Source of the DNA: Halospina sp040196175
GTDB lineage: Bacteria > Pseudomonadota > Gammaproteobacteria > Pseudomonadales > Oleiphilaceae
NCBI RefSeq assembly: GCF_040196175.1
Contig: NZ_JBEFNF010000007.1
Coordinates: forward strand, 1 to 64,000
Length of the DNA stretch: 64,000 nt
Direction: 5' to 3'
Each line of letters starts with the position of its first letter. Position 1 is the first letter of the stretch. This document shows, piece after piece, positions 26,052 to 36,886 of the stretch. Made by a program: the position numbers and the translations under genes. Under the pieces are notes generated by a model that saw only the letters and a program-made list of their open reading frames with translations, was not told the DNA's origin and ran no database searches.

Positions 26052-27731
26052 GTGACAATTCCATCTCTGCCACCGCTTACCGAAACCTCCGAGTGGGCCG
26101 CGCTGGTGAATCACCGACCGCAGCTGGAGGAGCTGCCACTGCGGGAACTCTTCCAGCGCGACCCCCAGCGCTACCCCCGCATGACGCTCACGGCTGCTGG
26201 CCTCACCCTGGACTATTCGCGCAACCGCGTTACCGACCAGACGCTGGAGCTGCTCACGGCGCTGGCTCGGGCACGCGGGCTGCCAGAGCGGGTAGAGGCT
26301 CTTTTCAGAGGGGAACGGCTCAATACCACCGAAAACCGGCCAGCTCTTCATACCGCCCTACGCCAGAGCAGCGATGCGCCTGTTCATGTTGAGGGCGAGG
26401 ACATCATACCGGCGGTCAGCGCTACACTCACGCGGATGGAAAGCTTCAGCAACGCCGTGCGCGGCGGTGAGTGGCGGGGCGTCAGCGGGGAAGCCATCAC
26501 AGATGTGGTCAGCATCGGCATTGGCGGATCCTACCTGGGCCCACTGACAGCCACGCACGCGCTAGCGCCCTTTCAGTCAGACCGCCCACGCTGCCACTAT
26601 GTGGCCAATGTGGACGGTGAGGACATCCAGGCCACACTGAAAGACCTGAATCCCGCAACCACCCTTTTCCTGATCCAGTCCAAATCCTTCACGACCCAGG
26701 AAACGCTCGCCAATGCCCGGGTAGCACGCCAATGGTTCCTCGATGGCGGTGGCAGTGAAGCCACGATCCAGCATCATTTCGCGGCCGTGACCGCCAATGC
26801 AGAGCGTGCGCGTGATTTCGGTATCGCGGGGAACAGCATCTTTCCCATGTGGGATTGGGTGGGGGGGCGCTACTCGCTGTGGTCGGCCATTGGTCTGCCG
26901 GTGGCCCTGGCCGTGGGCATGCCGCGCTTCCGTGAACTGTTGGCCGGCGCCCACGCCATGGACCAGCACTTCCGGCAGGCGCCGCCTGAGCACAACATGC
27001 CCATGATCATGGGACTTCTGGGCGTGTGGTACCTGAACGGCTTCGGCGCCGAATCCCACGCGGTGATTCCCTATGACCACAACCTGCGCCACCTGCCTGA
27101 GCACCTCCAGCAACTGGATATGGAAAGCAATGGCAAAAGCGTCTGCCAGGACGGCAGCCCGGTGCGCCCTCATACCGGCCCGATCATCTGGGGTGGCCCT
27201 GGCGTTAATGGCCAGCATGCCTACCACCAGCTGCTGCATCAGGGCACACGGCTGGTGCCGGTGGATTTTGTGTTACCGCTGACCAACCATAACCCGGTCG
27301 ACGGCCATCACGCCATGCTCACAGCCAACTGCCTGGCCCAGGCTCGGGCTCTGATGATTGGGCGCAGTGAACAGCAAGTGCGTGAGGCGATGATCGCCCA
27401 GGGTACGCCGGAGGCAGAAGCCCGGCGGATAGCGCCGCACCGGGCCATCCCCGGTAATCGCCCCAGCAACCTGCTCACCATGGAAAGGCTCGAGCCAGCC
27501 ACACTGGGGGCGCTGATCGCGCTGTACGAACACCGCACCTTTGTTCAGGCAGCCCTATGGGATATCAATCCCTTTGATCAATGGGGCGTTGAGCTCGGCA
27601 AGGAAATCGGCGGCCAGATTCTGCAAGCGCTTAATGGCGATCAGGGATCCGACAGCGCGCTCGACAGCGCCACCGCTGGCCAGATTGCCCGTTTTCGTGC
27701 AGTGCAGGGCGAGGCTTCAGCCTCGGGGTGA
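26052..27731 (+). CDS. pgi: Glucose-6-phosphate isomerase
   Basis: Pgi interconverts glucose-6-phosphate and fructose-6-phosphate. The 559-residue protein has the signatures IGIGGSYLGP, the active-site NHNPVDGHH region and the C-terminal FDQWGVELGKEIGGQIL. The start is GTG with GGGAGATG upstream. It follows panC after 21 bases and is the last gene of the dksA-to-pgi run. Its 3' end overlaps the convergent folK copy 2 by 15 bases. Confidence 0.96.
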   Translation: MTIPSLPPLTETSEWAALVNHRPQLEELPLRELFQRDPQRYPRMTLTAAGLTLDYSRNRVTDQTLELLTALARARGLPERVEALFRGERLNTTENRPALHTALRQSSDAPVHVEGEDIIPAVSATLTRMESFSNAVRGGEWRGVSGEAITDVVSIGIGGSYLGPLTATHALAPFQSDRPRCHYVANVDGEDIQATLKDLNPATTLFLIQSKSFTTQETLANARVARQWFLDGGGSEATIQHHFAAVTANAERARDFGIAGNSIFPMWDWVGGRYSLWSAIGLPVALAVGMPRFRELLAGAHAMDQHFRQAPPEHNMPMIMGLLGVWYLNGFGAESHAVIPYDHNLRHLPEHLQQLDMESNGKSVCQDGSPVRPHTGPIIWGGPGVNGQHAYHQLLHQGTRLVPVDFVLPLTNHNPVDGHHAMLTANCLAQARALMIGRSEQQVREAMIAQGTPEAEARRIAPHRAIPGNRPSNLLTMERLEPATLGALIALYEHRTFVQAALWDINPFDQWGVELGKEIGGQILQALNGDQGSDSALDSATAGQIARFRAVQGEASASG

Positions 27732-28229
27732 GATCCGCTGCCCCTGCCATTCGAATTCAATGGGCCATAAGCGCTGATCACGCTCATAGGCCTGCCACAG
27801 ATCCGCGTAGCGCTGGCCATTGACCGGGTGGCGCTCGTCCGGCGCAATCTCAGCCAGGGGCTGGAGCACAAACGCATTGCTAAGGATCTCGGAGCGGGGC
27901 AGCTCAACACCGCCGATGGTGCCCACAGCATCCCCATAGGTGAGCACATCCAGATCCAGTGTTCTTGAACTGAAGCGCGGCAAATTGCGCTCTCGACCGT
28001 TGTCGTCCTCAACCTGCTTGAGCCATTCCGCCAGCTGCCCTACGGGCACATCAGTGCTCAGGCCCACAACCAGATTCAGGAAGTTCTCCCCTTCAAAACC
28101 AACCGCTTCGCTTTCGTACACTGAGGAGACAACCAGCTCGCTAAACTGAGCTGAAAGGGCGTCCATCGCAGCCCGAACGTTTGCCTTGGTGTTCTGGTTG
28201 GAGCCAATACTGATGTAGACCCGACTCAT
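27717..28229 (-). CDS. folK: HPPK-family protein (FolK copy 2)
   Basis: The 170-residue protein has the HPPK fold: ISIGSNQNTKANVRAAMDAL, YESEAVGFEGENFLNLVVGL, FSSRTLDLDVLTYGD and LPRSEILSNAFVLQPLAEIAP. The second catalytic Asp pair (DLD) is kept, but several positions differ from copy 1. It is coupled to folB by ATGA, so a folate role is likely. Pseudomonas has the same paralogue beside folB. Whether it is the main HPPK or a specialised one cannot be told by eye. Confidence 0.82.
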   Translation of the reverse strand: MSRVYISIGSNQNTKANVRAAMDALSAQFSELVVSSVYESEAVGFEGENFLNLVVGLSTDVPVGQLAEWLKQVEDDNGRERNLPRFSSRTLDLDVLTYGDAVGTIGGVELPRSEILSNAFVLQPLAEIAPDERHPVNGQRYADLWQAYERDQRLWPIEFEWQGQRISPRG

Positions 28230-28582
28230 TCACTCTCTCCCCGTTCCACCACCACGCCCACAGCCTCGGCCCCGCTGACGGCGCCCGGCTTGCGCAGCAC
28301 TATCCTACGGTGGCTGACACCGAAATCATCGGCAAGCATCGCTGCCACCCGCTCTGCCGCTGTCTCCAGAAGACGGAAGCGTCCTTCTTTGAGGCATGCG
28401 GCGACCGCCTCAGACACCGTCGCGTAATCCAGTGCCAGCGTCAGATCTTCTCCGGCAGCCGGCGCGCGATTATCCCAGCGCAGCTCCAGATCCACAAGCA
28501 GGCGCTGATCCACCACCCGCTCCCAGTCAAGGACACCAATGACAGCCTCAACGGCCAGCCGTTCAATGAAAACGCTATCCAT
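28226..28582 (-). CDS. folB: Dihydroneopterin aldolase
   Basis: FolB cleaves 7,8-dihydroneopterin to the HPPK substrate. The 118 residues show VFIERLAVEAVIGVLDWERVVDQRLLVDLEL with the catalytic Glu, LDYATVSEAV and ETAAERVAAML. It is first in a folB-folK operon and divergent from plsY, with 60 bases between starts. Confidence 0.93.
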   Translation of the reverse strand: MDSVFIERLAVEAVIGVLDWERVVDQRLLVDLELRWDNRAPAAGEDLTLALDYATVSEAVAACLKEGRFRLLETAAERVAAMLADDFGVSHRRIVLRKPGAVSGAEAVGVVVERGESE

Positions 28583-28642
28583 TCCAACTCCCGATCTGAT
28601 CCATTATCCTGACATTTCATTGGTTCCGGTTCAGGGCATTCA

Positions 28643-29224
28643 ATGGAACTGCTAGTCGCACTGCTGCTCTGCGCGCTGGGTTACCTGGGCGGCTCGGTCC
28701 TGTTCGCGCCGCTGGTCTGCCAGCTTCTCAATGCACCGCCACCGCACCTCTATGGCTCGCGCAACCCCGGTGCCACCAATGTTTACCGGATTGCAGGCCC
28801 CGGCCCGGCCGCGCTCACGCTCCTGGGGGATGCCCTCAAAGGCTGGGCACCGGTGACCCTGGCGCAATACCTGGATGCCAGCCCCGCCTCTCAGACGGTG
28901 GTTGCCCTGGCTGCGATTGCCGGGCACATGCTGCCGGCGTTTTCCCGGTTCCGCGGCGGCAAGGGCGTTGCCACCACCTTTGGAACTGGCTTGGCGTTGG
29001 CCGCGGGTACTATTGTTGTCATGGCACTTATCTGGCTGCTTGTTTTCCAGCGCTGGCGCACAGCCTCACTCGCATCGGTCATCACCGCCGCCAGCGGGCC
29101 ACTCATCGCTGCCTGGCTCAACCCTGCCCATACTGGGCTTTTCCTGATCATTACACTGGTTCTTCTCGTCCGCCACAGAGACAATCTTATCCGACTGACC
29201 CAGGGAAGCGAGCACCGTCTCTGA
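28643..29224 (+). CDS. plsY: Acyl-phosphate:glycerol-3-phosphate acyltransferase
   Basis: PlsY makes lysophosphatidate from acyl-phosphate and glycerol-3-phosphate in the inner membrane. The 193-residue protein has five to seven hydrophobic segments and the family motifs GSRNPGATNVYR (G3P loop), DALKGWAP and RGGKGVATTFG. It ends 2 bases before the convergent tsaD. Confidence 0.94.
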   Translation: MELLVALLLCALGYLGGSVLFAPLVCQLLNAPPPHLYGSRNPGATNVYRIAGPGPAALTLLGDALKGWAPVTLAQYLDASPASQTVVALAAIAGHMLPAFSRFRGGKGVATTFGTGLALAAGTIVVMALIWLLVFQRWRTASLASVITAASGPLIAAWLNPAHTGLFLIITLVLLVRHRDNLIRLTQGSEHRL

Positions 29225-29226
29225 GA

Positions 29227-30294
29227 TCATCCCGTCTGGCGCAGCCCTTCATGACGGACTTCGTCCAGCCCCGGAAGCTCGACCAGTGGCCAGCGCGGCA
29301 CAGCCAGCATCTCGGTACCATCACATTGCCCGGCAACCAGCCGTTGGTGGCCGGCGTAAGCAATCATGGCGCCGTTGTCCGTGCAAAAGTCCAGACGAGG
29401 AAAGAAAAGCGCCGCGTTGTGGCTGGTCTGCAACGCGGCAAGCCGCTCACGCAGCGCCCAATTGGCACCAACACCACCTGCCACCACCAGCCGCCGCACC
29501 CCGGTCTGCTCCATCGCCCGACGGCATTTGATGGCCAGGGTGTCCACTACGGCCTGCTCAAACGCTAACGCCACATCCGCCCTCAGGGTCTCATCAGGGC
29601 CATCAGGGCCGGCTTCATCACGCAGAGTATTGCGAGTATATGTCTTAAGACCGCTGAAACTGAAGTTAAGGCCAGGCTTGGTCGTCATAGGCCGCGGGAA
29701 ACGCCAGCGCCCCGGCGTTCCGGAAACTGCCATCTTAGCCACAGCCGGCCCCCCAGGGTAGCCCAGCCCCAGCATTCGCGCGGCCTTATCAAACGCCTCG
29801 CCAGCCGCGTCATCCACGGACTCCCCCAACAATTCATAGCGGCCCAGTGCTTCAACCTTTACCAGCTGGGTGTGCCCGCCAGAAACCAGAAGGGCAATGA
29901 ACGGGAACGCCGGTGCCCGCTCCTCCAGCATAGGGGCCAGCAGATGCCCCTCCATGTGATGAACCCCGAGTACCGGCACCCCCAGACCGCGTGCCAGGCC
30001 ATGAGCAAAAGTGCTGCCCACCAGCAGGGCTCCGATCAGGCCCGGGCCTGCTGTATAGGCAATGGCGTCAATGTCCTCCCGGCCACACTTGGCCTCTGCA
30101 AGAACACGCTCACACAGCGGCAGCAACCGGCGGATGTGATCGCGGGAGGCCAGCTCCGGCACCACGCCGCCATAGGCTGCATGCGCCGCTACCTGACTGT
30201 GCAGGGCGTGAGCCAGGAGACCGTTATTGCTGTCGTAAAGGGCAATACCAGTTTCGTCGCAGGAGGTTTCGATACCGAGTACGCGCATGATCAC
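29227..30294 (-). CDS. tsaD: tRNA N6-threonylcarbamoyladenosine transferase subunit
   Basis: TsaD, with TsaB and TsaE, makes t6A at position 37 of ANN-decoding tRNAs. The N-terminus MRVLGIETSCDETGIALYD, the metal-binding HHMEGHL and LLVSGGHTQL motifs and the C-terminal FCTDNGAMIAYAG identify it. Length 355. It is divergent from rpsU, as in Pseudomonas and E. coli. Confidence 0.96.
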   Translation of the reverse strand: MIMRVLGIETSCDETGIALYDSNNGLLAHALHSQVAAHAAYGGVVPELASRDHIRRLLPLCERVLAEAKCGREDIDAIAYTAGPGLIGALLVGSTFAHGLARGLGVPVLGVHHMEGHLLAPMLEERAPAFPFIALLVSGGHTQLVKVEALGRYELLGESVDDAAGEAFDKAARMLGLGYPGGPAVAKMAVSGTPGRWRFPRPMTTKPGLNFSFSGLKTYTRNTLRDEAGPDGPDETLRADVALAFEQAVVDTLAIKCRRAMEQTGVRRLVVAGGVGANWALRERLAALQTSHNAALFFPRLDFCTDNGAMIAYAGHQRLVAGQCDGTEMLAVPRWPLVELPGLDEVRHEGLRQTG

Positions 30295-30383
30295 CGCTTC
30301 CTGAAAGGATGTTTACAGTGTACCAGAGCTGGCAGCTGACCTCCCGCCTGCAACCACCCTGCACCGCAAAGGCCTGCACTCCC

Positions 30384-30412
30384 TTTACAGGGCGGGGTCG
30401 AATGCGTAGACT
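30384..30412 (+). promoter_or_regulatory. Promoter of the rpsU-dnaG-rpoD operon
   Basis: TTTACA (30384-30389), 17 bases, TAGACT (30407-30412). The leader runs about 60 bases to the rpsU ATG, with AGGTGAT as ribosome site. The remainder of the tsaD/rpsU gap (30295-30383) must hold the tsaD promoter, but I cannot point to it. Confidence 0.55.
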
Positions 30413-30482
30413 TGCTGATCCTGAAAAGGCAGTGCCTTTAGAGCATCAATCTGACAACGGATTTTAAGGTAGGTGATTTCGC

Positions 30483-30698
30483 ATGCCCGCTGTGAAAGTG
30501 AGAGATAACGAACCGTTTGACGTGGCCCTGCGCCGCTTCAAGCGCTCCTGTGAAAAAGCGGGGGTTCTTTCGGAAGTGCGTCGTCGTGAGCACTATGAGA
30601 AACCCACCGAGGTGCGCAAGCGCAAACGAGCTGCGGCGGTGAAGCGTCATCTCAAAAAGCTGCAGCGTGAACAGAAGCGTTTCGAGCGCTATTACTGA
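30483..30698 (+). CDS. rpsU: Small ribosomal subunit protein bS21
   Basis: The 71-residue, very basic protein has the fixed S21 pattern MPAVKVRDNEPFDVALRRFKRSCEKAG and the Arg/Lys-rich tail. It heads the macromolecular synthesis operon with dnaG and rpoD. A hairpin behind it (30,705) should trim read-through so that more S21 than primase is made. Confidence 0.97.
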   Translation: MPAVKVRDNEPFDVALRRFKRSCEKAGVLSEVRRREHYEKPTEVRKRKRAAAVKRHLKKLQREQKRFERYY

Positions 30699-30704
30699 TC
30701 GCCT

Positions 30705-30740
30705 GGACGCCCGCCCCGAGCGGGCGTCCCTGCTTTGGGG
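30705..30740 (+). terminator. Leaky internal terminator between rpsU and dnaG
   Basis: GGACGCCCGC (30705-30714), loop CCCGA and GCGGGCGTCC (30720-30729) form a perfect 10-bp stem. The T-tract after it is poor (CTGCTTTGGGG), so termination should be partial. E. coli has an attenuating terminator at the same place in this operon. Confidence 0.72.
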
Positions 30741-30749
30741 ACCGGAATA

Positions 30750-32492
30750 ATGGCCGGCATGATCCCCCAGACCTTCATCGAGACCCTGCGCGACCGGATT
30801 GATCTGGCTGAAATCATTGGTCAGCGTATCCCTCTGAAAAAATCCGGCGGCAACTACAAGGCCTGCTGCCCCTTTCACGACGAACGCACGCCCTCGTTCA
30901 ACGTACGCCCCGACAAAGGCTTCTACCACTGCTTCGGTTGCGGCGCTCACGGCGACGCCATCGCATTCCTGCAGGAATACGAAAACCAGAGCTTCACTGA
31001 AGCGGTCGAGGCACTGGCAGCCCACCTCGGCCTGGACGTTCCCTATGACCAGGCCACACGGGAAACCATGAAGCGCAGCCAGAGCCTGACAGGTGCCCTG
31101 GAGGAAGCTACCCGCTTCTACCGGGACTCACTCCGCAATCACCCCTGGAGCAGCCTGGCGCGCGATTACCTGGTCAGTCGCGGTGTCAGCGACGATATGG
31201 TCGAGCGTTTCGCCCTGGGCTTCGCACCGCCGGAAGGCGATGCCCTGGCGAAGCGGGTCACTGGTGAGACCCGGAGCGCGCTGCTGACCGTCAAGGCTCT
31301 TACCGAGCGTAACGGTCAGGTACGGGACCTGTTCCGCAACAGGCTGATGTTCCCTATCCGCAACACGCGGGGGCGCACGATCGCCTTCGGCGGACGCACC
31401 CTGGGCGACGACAAGGCCAAGTACATCAATTCGCCGGAATCCGAGGTCTACCATAAGAGCCGCGAGATCTACGGACTCTATGAAGCCCGCCAGGCCAGCC
31501 GCCAACTGGAATCGCTGCTAGTGGTTGAGGGTTACATGGATGTCATCGCTCTGGCCCAGATGGGCATCAACAACGCGGTAGCCGCCTCCGGAACTGCAAC
31601 CAACGAAGAGAGCCTCCAAACCCTGCTGCGGGCTTCACATCATCTGATCTTCTGCTTTGACGGTGACACCGCTGGCTATCGAGCTGCAGACCGGGCCATG
31701 GAGAACCTTCTGAACATGCTGGAAGACGGCATGCACATCCAGTTCCTGATGCTGCCGGAAGGCGAGGATCCGGATTCGCTGGTGCGCACCGAAGGCGGAG
31801 AGACATTCGGCCGACGCATGGAGACAGCCACACCTCTGTCGCGCATGTTGTTTGAGCGTCAGGGCGAAGGTCTGGATCTCAGCCTGGCCGAACACCGGGG
31901 CGAGCTTCGCAGCCGTATTGAGCCCATGCTGCGGCGAATGCCACGCTCCGCCATCAGGGATGCGCTCTGGGAAGAACTCCAGCGCCTGACCCGCCGTTCA
32001 CCCGGTGGTCGAGGGGCAGGTCACGGCAATAATGCCAGTCACCCCCAGCAGGCCCATCCACTACAAAGCGGTCAGCCGGCAATGGCCCTGGACAGGGATA
32101 CCCTCCTGGCGCTGGCTCTGTACTATGAGCCACCACTGGCCCAGGAGGTACAGGCTGTACCGGAAGCAGCCAGCCACTACCCTTCAGCACACGCCTTCGC
32201 GCAATGGATTCAGGAACACGGAATCGAAAACCGAAGTGCCTTACTGGAGGAAATGGCATTTTCTGCAACGGGGCGGGAGCGCTTCGCCGGGCTATTCAAC
32301 CGGATCGAACACTTTCCCGAGCACGACCTTCTGCTCGCGGATGCGCGCCAGATGCTGGGGCGTGCACGCTCACGCCAGCAAGCCCGGCAAGCCAGCGAGA
32401 TACTGGCCGGACGCAAACCCAGCGAGCTCACTGACGAGGAACGCCAGGAGCTTCAACGCCTGCGCGCGGACCGATTAAGAGACACTCACTGA
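30750..32492 (+). CDS. dnaG: DNA primase
   Basis: DnaG makes RNA primers at the replication fork. An N-terminal CHC2 zinc finger (CCPFHDERTPSF...FYHCFGCGAHGDA), the TOPRIM core (LLVVEGYMDVIALAQ and FCFDGDTAGYRAADRA) and a C-terminal helicase-binding domain after a Gly/His-rich linker at about residue 425 are all visible. The ATG at 30750 begins the conserved MAGMIPQTFI; an upstream TTG at 30735 is unlikely. Length 580. Confidence 0.96.
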   Translation: MAGMIPQTFIETLRDRIDLAEIIGQRIPLKKSGGNYKACCPFHDERTPSFNVRPDKGFYHCFGCGAHGDAIAFLQEYENQSFTEAVEALAAHLGLDVPYDQATRETMKRSQSLTGALEEATRFYRDSLRNHPWSSLARDYLVSRGVSDDMVERFALGFAPPEGDALAKRVTGETRSALLTVKALTERNGQVRDLFRNRLMFPIRNTRGRTIAFGGRTLGDDKAKYINSPESEVYHKSREIYGLYEARQASRQLESLLVVEGYMDVIALAQMGINNAVAASGTATNEESLQTLLRASHHLIFCFDGDTAGYRAADRAMENLLNMLEDGMHIQFLMLPEGEDPDSLVRTEGGETFGRRMETATPLSRMLFERQGEGLDLSLAEHRGELRSRIEPMLRRMPRSAIRDALWEELQRLTRRSPGGRGAGHGNNASHPQQAHPLQSGQPAMALDRDTLLALALYYEPPLAQEVQAVPEAASHYPSAHAFAQWIQEHGIENRSALLEEMAFSATGRERFAGLFNRIEHFPEHDLLLADARQMLGRARSRQQARQASEILAGRKPSELTDEERQELQRLRADRLRDTH

Positions 32493-32602
32493 AACACGCA
32501 TTGAAATCCGCCAGTATCGCCCCCAACTTAGGCGATCAGCTGGTGGCCAAAGTAATAGCCAATAACGGAATCCACTGACTGGCAGAATGGATGAGTCGGC
32601 GC

Positions 32603-32608
32603 TATAAT
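32603..32608 (+). promoter_or_regulatory. TATAAT -10 box in front of rpoD
   Basis: A consensus TATAAT sits 47 bases before the rpoD ATG in the 162-base dnaG/rpoD gap. The -35 region (TGGCAG at 32580-32585) is poor. It would give rpoD expression independent of rpsU, as internal promoters do in E. coli. Confidence 0.4.
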
Positions 32609-32654
32609 GCTCGATTAATCCTGCCCCAGACAACACCGAGCCCAAAGGGTGACT

Positions 32655-34511
<1,857 letters not shown>

Positions 34512-34571
34512 TCGCGGGACTGGCGGGCGCCGGCTTCCCCGGCTAGAATGGCGTCCGCCTGCTTCCTTTTC

Positions 34572-34648
34572 GGGCCTGTAGCTCAGTTGGTCAGAGCAGA
34601 GAACTCATAATTCTTTGGTCGCTGGTTCGAGTCCAGCCAGGCCCACCA
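34572..34648 (+). tRNA. tRNA-Ile2 (anticodon CAU, lysidine-modified)
   Basis: The acceptor arms GGGCCTG/CAGGCCC pair perfectly and ACCA is encoded. The anticodon loop is CTCATAA (CAU) on a GAGAA/TTCTT stem. A CAU loop could mean Met, but from the anticodon to the 3' end the sequence resembles E. coli ileX (TTGGTCGCTGGTTC-type variable and T arms), and ileX also lies beside rpoD. I therefore read it as the AUA-decoding isoleucine tRNA made by TilS. Its 3' 48 bases serve as an attachment site. Confidence 0.8.
34601..34648 (+). repeat. Attachment site, left copy (48-bp direct repeat)
   Basis: These 48 bases, from the anticodon arm to the CCA end of tRNA-Ile2, are identical to 44541-44588. The match stops exactly at both sides (A/G before, TT/CC after). 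Such duplication is produced by tyrosine-integrase insertion into a tRNA 3' end. This copy keeps the tRNA intact. Confidence 0.95.
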
Positions 34649-34695
34649 TTAAAATCAGGCACTTAGGAAAAATCTAGGGCCTCGCCTCAACCTCT

Positions 34696-34714
34696 TAGGC
34701 TACTCATAGGCTAC
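34696..34714. repeat. End motif, left copy (TAGGCTAC-N3-TAGGCTAC)
   Basis: TAGGCTACTCATAGGCTAC lies 48 bases inside the left att site. It is 18/19 identical to the copy near the right end (44403). A further GTAGCCT follows at 34729. Likely an integrase arm site; see also 38850. Apart from this motif and the terminator at 34949, the gap 34649-34997 shows nothing I can name. Confidence 0.6.
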
Positions 34715-34948
34715 AGTTGAAGCCTGTTGTAGCCTGATATTCAGTTACAAAAAAAGCCTACGTAAGCGATCTCCTACACGCCCCTGAGCAATTCACCTAT
34801 ACCGGCCAGTGCTCCCGCTCTGTATCGTTTACATGATCTCACCGGGTGAATGCCCCTATGCACGGATGCGATTAGCACGGATGCCGACGGGGCGCGACAC
34901 CTGCCCAGTGGTGTGACTGCCAGGGAGAGACCGGCACCTTCCAGACAC

Positions 34949-34972
34949 AAAAAACCCGCCATCACGGGCGGG
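34949..34972 (-). terminator. Terminator of the satellite late operon
   Basis: On the minus strand, CCCGCC-CGTGAT-GGCGGG followed by six T. It lies 25 bases past the last late gene and stops transcripts before they reach the att site and tRNA. Confidence 0.85.
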
Positions 34973-34997
34973 TCATCACGTGCATGCAAAGATCCGG

Positions 34998-35168
34998 CTA
35001 AATTTCCGGCAGGTGTTCGGGTGCCACGTTGGCTGGCAGGTCGGTTTCCTCGGCTAGTAACCAGATCGGCGAGTCGTCGCTGTCTTGCTGGCCGTCGCCG
35101 TGGCGCTTACCCGGCTCACGATAAACCGGCTGACCGTTTTGCTTATCCCATGCGTAGATGCGCTCCAT
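34998..35168 (-). CDS. Small satellite protein, unknown
   Basis: A 56-residue polar protein (MERIYAWDKQNGQPVYREPGKRHGDGQQ...). GAGGAGA lies 6 bases before the ATG at 35168; an extension to 35204 has no ribosome site. It is last in the late operon. I do not recognise it. Confidence 0.5.
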   Translation of the reverse strand: MERIYAWDKQNGQPVYREPGKRHGDGQQDSDDSPIWLLAEETDLPANVAPEHLPEI

Positions 35169-35404
35169 GACTTTCTCCTCTGCGTGCGTTGACTGTATGG
35201 CCACTGTAGCAGCGGCGCTGCCTCATATCATGCACCACCAAGGCGCGGGCCTTAGATCAATATGGAATATGTCTCTATGGTCAAGAACAGAAGTTGCATG
35301 GCACTACAAGGCACTGAAGCGAAAGGACTAACGCCAGACTCTAGCCGGTCTATGGGGTTCGCCATGCAATAACCATACTCAGAACGATTTGTCCTAAGCC
35401 CGCG

Positions 35405-35674
35405 TCAGCCTGTCCGTTTGAAGGTGGCACCGTGCAAGTCATCCACGGCCACGCGAGCCAGTGCCCGGTGATCCATGCCGCCCATTTCGCAGAGATAACT
35501 CAGGATGCGCTGCGGCCCGGTGAAGTCGTTGAGGGCTTCGCCGTTGTCGTTACGGGGATTCCTTACGTCCATCAGGTAGCACTCGACAGCGCCCAGCCAC
35601 AACGATTGTTCTGGCGTGGTTCGGGTAGGCGTCTCGGTTGCGGTATCGGGGTCAGCATCAACGACATCAAGCAT
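35405..35674 (-). CDS. Small satellite protein, unknown
   Basis: An 89-residue acidic protein with a conserved-looking helical centre (EQSLWLGAVECYLMDVRNPRND). GGAG lies about 10 bases before the start. It sits between the 230-residue coiled-coil protein and the last small gene of the late operon. I do not recognise the family. The 200 bases below it are non-coding. Confidence 0.5.
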   Translation of the reverse strand: MLDVVDADPDTATETPTRTTPEQSLWLGAVECYLMDVRNPRNDNGEALNDFTGPQRILSYLCEMGGMDHRALARVAVDDLHGATFKRTG

Positions 35675-35816
35675 GGGCTAGAACTCCGCAATGGTGGGAA
35701 GGTGCAGCCCGCCCCGGTGAGTGTGGCGAGGCAGGCTGCTGCCTGATTGTGGATACTTAGCGGGTCAGGCGGCCCCGCCCGAGTGCAACCGCCTCCACGT
35801 TGGCGGCCAGGGGTTG

Positions 35817-36509
35817 TTACAGTCGTTGCTTGATGTCCGGCACCTTCGCGAACTCGCCCGGTTTGTGCGCTCGGTCCCAGCCGTTGGCCGCTCTGCGTCC
35901 GGTGAACAGCGCCTTCACGTCCTTGAGTTCCTCCTTGCTGAACGTATCCGTGGGCATCTCCGCCAGTTTCGGTGCTTTCTGACCAAGGGCCTCTGCGGCC
36001 TGGTGGGCACCACGGGCTACCTGTTCGTAAACCTCAGCGATACCGGCAATCTGTCCGGCTACCTCCACGTCACGTAGTAACTGGCGGATGCGATCAACAG
36101 ACGCCTGAGCCTCGTTGGCTGAATCAACCAGCGCCTGAGCCTTCGCGGGCGCTTCGGCTAACAGGGACTCCAGCGAATGCCGTGCCTGCTCCTGTTCCTG
36201 CTGACGCTGTTCCGCCCGCTCCGATTCCCGGCGCTCCAGTTCCACACCAACGGCCTGAATCAACCGCTCGTGACGCTCTGCCACGTTGAGGTTATTGATC
36301 CGCCCACGCGGGATAGACTCTTTCCAGCGATCCGGCGCGAATCCGTTTTCGTTGGGCTCTTCCTCGTCCTGTTCCAGGATTGCGCGAATGGCCTTGTACG
36401 CATCGGCCCGCGTCTGCTTCAGGGTTTCATCATCCGCCTGCGATACGGTTGGTGCCATGTAACCCGGAAGGCCAACATCAGCGGGTTCGATCTGTTCGGC
36501 TGCGCTCAT
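35817..36509 (-). CDS. Coiled-coil satellite/phage protein, unknown
   Basis: The 230-residue protein is strongly helical, with a Gln/Glu/Arg-rich coiled coil at about residues 90-150 (ERRESERAEQRQQEQEQARHSLESLL) and an Ala-rich segment after it. Its ATG overlaps the stop of the gene before it (ATGA). In a late operon a scaffold-like or head-redirecting role is conceivable, but nothing in the sequence proves it. Confidence 0.6.
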   Translation of the reverse strand: MSAAEQIEPADVGLPGYMAPTVSQADDETLKQTRADAYKAIRAILEQDEEEPNENGFAPDRWKESIPRGRINNLNVAERHERLIQAVGVELERRESERAEQRQQEQEQARHSLESLLAEAPAKAQALVDSANEAQASVDRIRQLLRDVEVAGQIAGIAEVYEQVARGAHQAAEALGQKAPKLAEMPTDTFSKEELKDVKALFTGRRAANGWDRAHKPGEFAKVPDIKQRL

Positions 36510-36853
36510 CGTTTCGCCTCCTTTTGAAGTGCACCACGAGGGACCAGAGGGCCAGCAGGTGCCCGATTGCTGCGATCAACGACGCCACCAGAGGGCGGGT
36601 TATCAATCACACCTCGCGGCGCGATACCGTCCCGGCCAGACGGTTGGCTGTGCATCTTCGGCACTGGCTCGCCCAATCGGCGGGCAATCTCCGCGTCGAC
36701 GCGCTGCTGTAGCCACTCCGCTTCCGCTTTGGACTGGTCCTGTTTGGTTGGTTGTTTAGCCGGACTGGTGCCGCACTGGCAGCGCCCGCCTTCGCAGTTG
36801 TTTACCGGCTGACCGTCTCCGGCCCAGCCGCCTCTCATTGTGTAGAAACCCAT
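36506..36853 (-). CDS. Small satellite protein with Cys cluster, unknown
   Basis: A 115-residue protein. The N-terminus has three Cys within eight residues (NCEGGRCQCG), and the rest is Pro/Arg-rich and probably disordered. It follows the terminase after 33 bases and overlaps the next gene by 4 bases. I do not recognise it. Confidence 0.55.
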   Translation of the reverse strand: MGFYTMRGGWAGDGQPVNNCEGGRCQCGTSPAKQPTKQDQSKAEAEWLQQRVDAEIARRLGEPVPKMHSQPSGRDGIAPRGVIDNPPSGGVVDRSNRAPAGPLVPRGALQKEAKR

Positions 36854-36886
36854 TGGTTCCCCCTTACTTTGTCGTTGGTTAGTTGC

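Noticed and set aside
34572..34648. Calling the tRNA elongator tRNA-Met because of the CAU anticodon
   Set aside because: The variable and T arms match E. coli ileX closely and the gene lies beside rpoD, as ileX does; lysidine-modified Ile2 fits better.
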